Assembly (NCBI RefSeq): GCF_003609995.1 | Contig: NZ_AP018786.1 | Span: 1,622,001-1,686,000, forward strand | DNA: 64,000 bases | Direction: 5' to 3' | Source: Sutterella megalosphaeroides | GTDB taxonomy: Bacteria; Pseudomonadota; Gammaproteobacteria; Burkholderiales; Burkholderiaceae_F | Shown here: one piece after another, positions 58,646 to 64,000 of the stretch | Numbering within the stretch: position 1 is the first letter of the stretch | Layout: the number at the start of each line of letters is the position of its first letter | The notes under the pieces: generated by a model | What the model saw: the letters and a program-made list of their open reading frames with translations, nothing else | Databases searched by the model: none | What the model was told of the DNA's origin: nothing | Made by a program: the position numbers and the translations under genes

Positions 58646-59842
58646 TCAGCGGTCCGCCAACACCTTCGCGAAGGCCTTCGCCGCGTAGTCGACGTTCTTC
58701 GTGGTGAGGCCCGCAACGCAAATGCGCCCGTTCTCAACGCCGTAGACCGCGAACTCTTCGCGCAGGCGCACCATTTCGGCCTTGGTGAGACCCGAGTAGG
58801 AGAACATCCCCTTCTGACGAAGGACAAAGGAGAGGTCCGCCCCGTGGGCCTTACCCGCTTCGGCGAACGCGACGCGCATCGCGAGAATGCGTTCGCGGGC
58901 GCTCTCGACTTCGCTCTTCCAGAGGGCAAAGAGCTCGGAGTCGTTCAGGACTTCCGCCACGATCGCACCCCCGTAAGCGGGCGGGTTCGAGTATTCGCTG
59001 CGAACGAGCGCTTTCAGAATCGAGCGGATCGTTTCGGCTTCCTCCGCGTTCGACGCAACGACGTGGAGCGCCCCGGCGCGTTCGCCGTAGAGACCGAAAT
59101 TCTTCGAGGACGACGTGGCCGCGAGGAAATTGATCCCCGACCGCGCGAAAAGACGCAGGGCCGCCGGGTCTTCGTCGAGCCCTTCGCCGAAGCCCTGGTA
59201 GGCCATGTCGAGGAAGGGCACCAGGTTCCCCTGTTCGACCACCTCAAGAATACCCTTCCATTGTTCGATCGTGAGGTCGATCCCCGTCGGGTTGTGGCAG
59301 CAGGCGTGGAGCACCACGAGCGTCTTTTCGGGCAAAGCCTTCAGGTCTTCGATCAAGCCCGCGTAGTCGAGCGACTCCTTTTCGGCGTCGTAGTAACGGT
59401 ACTTCGCAACGCCGAGGCGCGCCTCGTCGAGAATCGCGATGTGATTTCCCCAGGTGGGGTTCGAGACGACGGCGCGCGTGAGGCCGAGGTACTCGTGCGC
59501 GAAGGCGCTCCCCAACTGAAGGCCCCCCGTGCCGCCCAAGGTCTGAACGGTCGCGATGCGGGCGTGGTCCGTCGAATCGCCGAAGACGAGCGTCTTCACG
59601 GCCGCGTTGAAATCGGGATTCCCCTCCATGGGACCGTAAGCGTGGGGGCGCTTGCGCGCAAGGAGTCGCTTCTCGGCTTCGGCCACGGACCGGAAAAGCG
59701 GCACCTCGCCCGAGTCGTCGAGGTACATCCCGACCGAGAGATTCACCTTTTCGGGACGCGGGTCCGCACGGTAGGCGCTCGAAATCCCCAGAATGGGATC
59801 GTCGGGTTTGGGTTCGAGATTCGAAAAGAGATTCGTGACCAT
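58646..59842 (-). CDS. Aspartate/aromatic amino-acid aminotransferase
   Basis: A PLP enzyme of class I (AspC/TyrB type) that transfers amino groups between aspartate or aromatic amino acids and 2-oxoglutarate, in the cytoplasm. 398 residues, the usual length. Landmarks: VNLSVGMYLDDSGEVPL at the N-terminus, the PLP-contact NPTWGNH, HACCHNPTGIDL, the Asp/Tyr pair in PFLDMAYQGFGEG, and the Schiff-base Lys247 in TSSSKNFGLYGERAG. The C-terminal substrate Arg is in ENGRICVAGL. AAGGA lies eight bases before ATG 59842. AspC and TyrB cannot be told apart by eye. Confidence 0.94.
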   Translation of the reverse strand: MVTNLFSNLEPKPDDPILGISSAYRADPRPEKVNLSVGMYLDDSGEVPLFRSVAEAEKRLLARKRPHAYGPMEGNPDFNAAVKTLVFGDSTDHARIATVQTLGGTGGLQLGSAFAHEYLGLTRAVVSNPTWGNHIAILDEARLGVAKYRYYDAEKESLDYAGLIEDLKALPEKTLVVLHACCHNPTGIDLTIEQWKGILEVVEQGNLVPFLDMAYQGFGEGLDEDPAALRLFARSGINFLAATSSSKNFGLYGERAGALHVVASNAEEAETIRSILKALVRSEYSNPPAYGGAIVAEVLNDSELFALWKSEVESARERILAMRVAFAEAGKAHGADLSFVLRQKGMFSYSGLTKAEMVRLREEFAVYGVENGRICVAGLTTKNVDYAAKAFAKVLADR

Positions 59843-60136
59843 GGGGCTCGTCCTTCGGGCGCTCGGGCTTGTAAAACAACGAGGACCGCGACCCGAGCCG
59901 TCGTCGGTCCCGAATTCCGGTCCGCTTGGGGCGAACGGAATCTTCTTCTTTCAAGGATAGAGGACCTTTCCTTCGGCCGCCTTAAGAAAAACGCCTAGTG
60001 CGCCGCTTTTCGGCCCGATTTTCGGGCTTTTTCGCGATTTCACCTCCTCAAAACGTCCTACCCGCGCGAACGGTTTGCGCGCTCCAACGGAACAGCCTTT
60101 TCCCCATCGCCCTCCTCTCGAGCGCTTCCCTCAGTC

Positions 60137-60180
60137 AAAAAAACGGGACCGTCGTCCGAGGGTCGGACGAGAGGTCCCGG
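60137..60180 (-). terminator. Terminator downstream of the amidohydrolase
   Basis: On the minus strand CGGGACC-TCGTCCGA / TCGGACGA-GGTCCCG is followed by a run of seven T. Confidence 0.75.
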
Positions 60181-60391
60181 TGGGTCCGCGGCGGCGTTCT
60201 CCTTGAGGCGCGAAAGGAGACCCGTGAGTCATCTTTCACCGCCGAACGGCGCCGAGCGAACCCGAATCTTCTTTCCCGATCGGCCCGAAGACCCTTCGGG
60301 AAAGAAGCGAGAAAACTGTCGGCCTGTCAAAGTCGGGAAGCAACCGGACGCCCGGCACTTCGCGAAAAACGTCAACACCGCGAGCGGTATT

Positions 60392-60504
60392 CCCGAGGGA
60401 GAGAGCCCAGGCCGGAAACCCTCTCCCTCGGGGCTCGGAAGTCGGTGTTGCGCGTTGCGGGGTATCCCGAGGGAGCGGCTCAGGCCGGAATCCGCTCCCT
60501 CGGG
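60392..60504. repeat. Two tandem hairpins with compensatory stem differences
   Basis: Unit 1 pairs CCCGAGGGAGAG (60392-60403) with CTCTCCCTCGGG (60421-60432). Unit 2 pairs CCCGAGGGAGCGG (60466-60478) with CCGCTCCCTCGGG (60492-60504). The stems differ at their inner ends but each is perfectly paired, both loops contain CAGGCCGGAA, and both units are followed by GCTCGGAAG. Confidence 0.7.
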
Positions 60505-60549
60505 GCTCGGAAGCTTGAAAGCTTGTTTCGAAAAATCCTCAGTCGAAGC

Positions 60550-62247
60550 TCAGTCGAAATTCACGTCGGCCTCGCCTTCCGTATTCCAGACGATGCGCCC
60601 GCCCGTCATGGTGAGAACGGCGCGCGTACCGGCAATGCGGTCGGCGAGCTCCCCGGCAGGGAGCGCAAAGAGGTCCGTGTCGCAGACGACGAGGTCGGCG
60701 AGGTACCCGGGGAGAAGCCGCCCCTTCGTCTGCTCTTCGAAGCTCGCGAAGGCGCTGCCCGTCGTGTAGGCGTCGATGGCGTCGGCCACCGTCACGCACT
60801 CTTCGGGGTGCCAGGGGGCGGCGTTCCCTTCAAAGCGCGTGCGGGTGACGGCGCTCGCCAGGTTCTGCCAGGGGTTCAGGTCTTCGACGGGGCTGTCGGT
60901 GCCGTAGGAAACGGGGATCCCGATCTCGTTCATCGTGCGGAAGGCGTAGCTCGTCGCGGCGAGTTCGGGCCCGACGCGATCCTCGACGATCGTCGTATCG
61001 TACTGAAGGAAGATGGGTTGCACGTGAGCGAGAATCGAGCGGCGGGCCATGCGTTCAAGCAACGCCCGGTCCGTGATCTGCACGTGCACGATCCCGAGAC
61101 GCGCGGGGTTCGAGCCCGCACCCGCGTTTTCCGTCGTGTGCGCTTCGTAGGCGTCGATCACGCGTTCGATCGCACCGTCCCCGATCGCGTGGATGGTCGT
61201 CTGGAGACCCGCCGCCACAGCGCGGTCGACGAGCGCCGAGAGTTCCGCGGGGGTGAGAGTCGCAATGCCCGAGGTCGTCGGGTCGTCGCGGTAGGGGGCG
61301 CGCAGCAGTGCCGTGCGGGCGCCCAGGGAGCCGTCGACGAAGAGCTTCAGGGGGCCGACCCGGTTCATCCGGTTCCCGGTCGCCCCCGCCGCATCCCCCG
61401 TGCGAAGGCCCGAAACGAGGAAGTTCTCGAGGAGCTCCGGCGTCATGAAGCACATCTGGTGATTGACGCGCAGGGTGGGAAGCTCGGAGAGGACCGTATC
61501 GTAGTCTTCGAGCGTCGCCCGCCAATTGTCCCCCTGGACGTCCATCGTATGAACGCTCGTCACGCCCGAAGCGGCCGCGTGACGAAGCGCCGCACGGAGG
61601 TGCCGGCGCCGGGCCGCACGGTCCACGGGCGGAATCGCCGCGTAGATCTGCGCGAGCGCGTTTTCGGCGAAGATCCCGTTGGGTTCGCCCGCTTCGTCGT
61701 GCCCGATGTCGCCGCCCGCGTTCGGGACCGTGTCGCGGGTGATGCCGGCAGCGCGCATGGCGACCGTATTCGCTACCGCCACGTGACCGCACGTGCGCTC
61801 AAGAACGAGCCCCACGTCGGGCGCAACCGCATCGAGGTCCGACGCAAGCGGCATGCGCGCGACGTCTGTGAAGAAGTCGTGATTCCAGCCGCGCCCGTGG
61901 AGGACCGTTCCCGGAGCGGCCGGGTGCGCCTCAATGTAGGCGCGGATCGTCTCGAGCATTTCTTCGAGGCTGCGCACGCGTTGCAGATCGATTTCGTCGA
62001 GCGTGCGGCCCGCCGACATCAGGTGGCAGTGACTGTCGTTGAAGCCCGGGATCACGAGACGCCCTCGGGCGTCGATCGTGCGGGTGCCTTCCGGGGCGGC
62101 GCGGCGCAGGGCCTCGGCGGGACCCACGGCGCGGATCGTATCCCCGACGATGAGGATCGCTTCCTCGAACCGGTTCGTGTCCGCATAGACGCGGGCGTTC
62201 TCAATCAGGGTGGCCACGGGGGCGCTGTGGGTGTTCGTGTGTTCCAT
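60550..62247 (-). CDS. Amidohydrolase, YtcJ-like (amidohydrolase_3 family)
   Basis: A 565-residue metal-dependent hydrolase of the family that includes N-substituted formamide deformylase and YtcJ. The first metal motif is HCH in PGFNDSHCHLMSAGRTLDE; later landmarks are GRGWNHDFF, LFVDGSLGARTALLR, the second His in TTIHAIGDGAIERVIDAYE and the final Asp in SYGTDSPVEDLNPW. No signal peptide, so cytoplasmic. ATG 62247 is preferred over one three codons upstream because AGGA stands eight bases before it. It follows the permease gene by 82 bases on the same strand, suggesting that the permease imports its amide or N-acyl substrate. Confidence 0.88.
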   Translation of the reverse strand: MEHTNTHSAPVATLIENARVYADTNRFEEAILIVGDTIRAVGPAEALRRAAPEGTRTIDARGRLVIPGFNDSHCHLMSAGRTLDEIDLQRVRSLEEMLETIRAYIEAHPAAPGTVLHGRGWNHDFFTDVARMPLASDLDAVAPDVGLVLERTCGHVAVANTVAMRAAGITRDTVPNAGGDIGHDEAGEPNGIFAENALAQIYAAIPPVDRAARRRHLRAALRHAAASGVTSVHTMDVQGDNWRATLEDYDTVLSELPTLRVNHQMCFMTPELLENFLVSGLRTGDAAGATGNRMNRVGPLKLFVDGSLGARTALLRAPYRDDPTTSGIATLTPAELSALVDRAVAAGLQTTIHAIGDGAIERVIDAYEAHTTENAGAGSNPARLGIVHVQITDRALLERMARRSILAHVQPIFLQYDTTIVEDRVGPELAATSYAFRTMNEIGIPVSYGTDSPVEDLNPWQNLASAVTRTRFEGNAAPWHPEECVTVADAIDAYTTGSAFASFEEQTKGRLLPGYLADLVVCDTDLFALPAGELADRIAGTRAVLTMTGGRIVWNTEGEADVNFD

Positions 62248-62329
62248 GATCGTCATTCCTAAATTCACAATTCGCTTTCGGTGAGCGCGCCGGTGCGCGC
62301 TCGGAAGTTGTCTTTTCGGGGGCAGTCCG

Positions 62330-63721
62330 TCAGTCGTCGGCGGCGAGGACCGGCCGGGCCGAGCTCGTCTCGGTGCGGCGGCGGGCCGCTTCTTCGGAGG
62401 ACTTTTCAAAGAAGACCTTGAAGATCACGAGCGCAATCGCCGGAACGATGAGGTTCAGCATCGCGGTGAAGGGGTCTTCGAGGAGGGTCGAAACGAGGAG
62501 CCCGACCATCACGGCGATCACGGCCCAGATGAGGTACGGATAGAGCCAGACCTTGTAGGGGCGTTCCATCGTGGGGTAGCGACGACGCAGAACAATCACG
62601 GCGTAGAACGTAAGACCGTTGAAGATGATCCCCGAGACCGCGACAAGGCTCGTCAGCCCCCCGAGGTCGCGCATGAAGACAAGACCGATCGAGATGGCGG
62701 CGGAAGCGAGAAGCGCGTTCACCGGAGTACGGAAGTTGCCGTGCAGCGTGCCGAGCGCTCGCACCATCGCGCCGTCGCGCGCCATCGCGTAGTAGACGCG
62801 GGGGAAGACCATCACGCAGCCGTTCAGGGAATTGAAGATCGCGAGAATCATCGCCGCGGCGACCACGGTGCCGCCGAACGTGCCGAAGAGGACGTTCGCC
62901 GCTTCGCGACCGAGGTAGTAGTCGCCCCCTTCGATCATGGCGCGAATCGTTTCGTAGGGCAAAACGCGGAAGATCGAGTAATTGAAGAGGACGTAAAGGA
63001 GCGTGACGCCGACGATCGAGAGAATGATCGCCAAGGGGAGCGTACGGCGCGGGTTCTTGATTTCTTCCGCGATGCTGTTCAAGTTCGTCCAGCCTTCGTA
63101 GGCCCAGAGGGTCGCGACGACCGCAAAGGCCACGGTGGAAAGGAGCGTCCCGACGGAGGGAAGTTCTTCGGGCATCGTGAGAATCGGCGTTTCAACGTCG
63201 CCGAGAATGAACCCCGCACCGAGAATCACCGCGATCGGAAGGAGCTTCAGAACCATGAAGACATTCTGGACGGCCGCACCCAAGCGCACGCCCCGGATGT
63301 TCACAAGCGTCAGAAGCAGGATCGTGCCTGCGGCAAGGAACTTTTGCGCCCAGGGCCCCATCGGAAAAACGGTCGAGAGGGCCGCGGCAAAAGCGACGGC
63401 GAGCGCCGCAATCGACGCGGAAGCGGAAAGGACGAAGCTCGAAAAGCCGCTCACAAAGGCCGTCCGTTCGCCGTAGGCTTCGCGAAGGTACACGTACGAG
63501 CCGCCGGCCTTGGGCATCATCGCGCCCAATTCCGCGTAGCAAACGCCGCTCATGAGCGTGATCAAACCGCCCGCGATCCAAACGAGAAGAGCGAGCCCCA
63601 AGTTCATGCCCGAACGCTCGAGCACGATCCCGCCGATATAGAAGATCCCCGAGCCGATCATGATGCCCGCGAGGACCGATATGCCTCCGAAGAGGCCGAT
63701 TTCACGACGAAGTTCCGTCAT
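62330..63721 (-). CDS. APC-superfamily amino-acid permease
   Basis: A 463-residue inner-membrane transporter with twelve predicted helices, L-type/SteT-like branch. The substrate-binding unwound segment of helix 1 is LAGIMIGSGIFYIGG, and helix 6 carries FAVVATLWAYEGWTNLNSIA. The loop EIKNPRRTLPLAI follows, as in the family. Members exchange or import amino acids, often Ser, Thr or aromatic ones. GGAGA seven bases upstream supports ATG 63721. Likely first gene of an operon with the amidohydrolase. A terminator-like hairpin lies 20 bases upstream of the start. Confidence 0.9.
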   Translation of the reverse strand: MTELRREIGLFGGISVLAGIMIGSGIFYIGGIVLERSGMNLGLALLVWIAGGLITLMSGVCYAELGAMMPKAGGSYVYLREAYGERTAFVSGFSSFVLSASASIAALAVAFAAALSTVFPMGPWAQKFLAAGTILLLTLVNIRGVRLGAAVQNVFMVLKLLPIAVILGAGFILGDVETPILTMPEELPSVGTLLSTVAFAVVATLWAYEGWTNLNSIAEEIKNPRRTLPLAIILSIVGVTLLYVLFNYSIFRVLPYETIRAMIEGGDYYLGREAANVLFGTFGGTVVAAAMILAIFNSLNGCVMVFPRVYYAMARDGAMVRALGTLHGNFRTPVNALLASAAISIGLVFMRDLGGLTSLVAVSGIIFNGLTFYAVIVLRRRYPTMERPYKVWLYPYLIWAVIAVMVGLLVSTLLEDPFTAMLNLIVPAIALVIFKVFFEKSSEEAARRRTETSSARPVLAADD

Positions 63722-63740
63722 GGTGAGTCTCCGAAAGATG

Positions 63741-63777
63741 AAAAAAAAGAAGCTGCATCGCGTATCGATGCAACTTC
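63741..63777 (-). terminator. Terminator or attenuator just upstream of the permease gene
   Basis: On the minus strand GAAG-TGCATCG / CGATGCA-CTTC followed by eight T. It ends only 20 bases before the permease ATG, so it either ends an upstream gene or attenuates the operon. Confidence 0.65.
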
Positions 63778-64000
63778 TTCTCCTTTCGGAGGCCGAAGGA
63801 CCGCGTCTCGGGCGGATTCCGGCTGCAGGGTCGATGCGACAAACGCCCTGCCGGAACCCTCGATGGCGGTTTCGGCCGCCCTCCCGGAGGCACACTCCGA
63901 GAAAGCGAGCGTCGTCGCGATCGATAGCTCCTCCAAAAGCCCCTGCGGACTTTCGGGAGTCGCGGAAGTATTTCTCCCGCGCCCAACGCCCGACCGACGC
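63778..64000. other. Window end, upstream of the permease
   Basis: About 220 bases. Short minus-strand open frames run through it (for instance from 63936, preceded by GGAGG-like sequence) but none is recognisable. It may hold the promoter and leader of the permease operon or the end of a gene outside the window. Confidence 0.3.

Larger units (their letters stand above)
59843..60549. other. Long non-coding region between two minus-strand genes
   Basis: 707 bases. From the amidohydrolase stop downwards (minus strand) it contains a tandem hairpin pair (60392-60504) and then a strong terminator at 60137-60180, so the amidohydrolase transcript may have a ~400-base 3' untranslated region. The rest (59843-60130) is the promoter region of the aminotransferase gene, with no clear -35/-10. 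Confidence 0.45.

Noticed and set aside
59998-62262. A 754-codon plus-strand open frame over the amidohydrolase.
   Set aside because: It is the antisense shadow of a well-defined metal-dependent hydrolase; its composition is that of reverse-read GC-rich DNA.
1-64000. CRISPR arrays, rRNA or tRNA genes, prophage, integrases and replication origin.
   Set aside because: No regularly spaced repeats, structural RNA signatures or phage/integrase genes were seen on either strand. The TnpB element is the only mobile element found.

Overview
The window looks like a chromosome segment of a gut-dwelling betaproteobacterium of the order Burkholderiales, most like Sutterella or a close relative. The pointers are high GC, Neisseria/Burkholderia-type trimeric porins, many secreted (mostly Tat-exported) FAD reductases, TtrS/TtrR-like two-component systems, and no rRNA, tRNA, phage or CRISPR. 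This is a judgement from protein families, not a database match.

Layout. 1-5.4 kb: the end of an aldehyde dehydrogenase, a YczE-like membrane protein, a flavin-reductase-like protein, and a LysR regulator divergent from a TDT/SLAC1-type transporter. 5.5-15.9 kb (minus strand): a respiratory block with an FMN+FAD flavoprotein, then an operon of Tat-exported TIM-barrel protein, tetraheme cytochrome c and FAD reductase, then a tightly overlapping operon of sensor kinase, response regulator and another FAD reductase. 16.1-25.6 kb: a tandem porin array with four intact genes, one frameshifted gene, two relics and a solo TnpB insertion. The porins share operator-like palindromes upstream and near-identical terminators downstream. 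25.6-35.4 kb: a fourth FAD reductase, a hemolysin III-type membrane protein, a second TtrS/TtrR-like pair with an unknown protein, and a QseBC-type pair. 35.4-45.3 kb: a heat-shock gene with a likely sigma-32 promoter and RNA-thermometer leader, an MdaB-like quinone reductase, a frameshifted autotransporter, a small membrane protein, a TetR regulator, queF, and a permease plus binding protein of an amino-acid ABC importer without its ATPase. 46-64 kb: a fifth FAD reductase, beta-carbonic anhydrase, an AraC regulator with an M20 amidohydrolase, an ADP-forming acyl-CoA synthetase, three unrecognised small proteins, a Fur-boxed ZIP transporter, an aspartate/aromatic aminotransferase, and a permease-amidohydrolase pair.

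The genes suggest an anaerobe that respires organic electron acceptors in the periplasm: five paralogous flavoproteins with different active-site residues, a cytochrome to feed one of them, and sensor kinases with periplasmic ligand domains that may detect the acceptors. The points most worth a second look are the porin array with its shared operator and relics, the active-site divergence of the flavoproteins, the 10-bp-phased GGTAC repeats and the CYTAC-N4-GTARG palindromes near flavoprotein genes, the hsp20 leader, and a tandem hairpin pair with compensatory stem changes at 60.4-60.5 kb.
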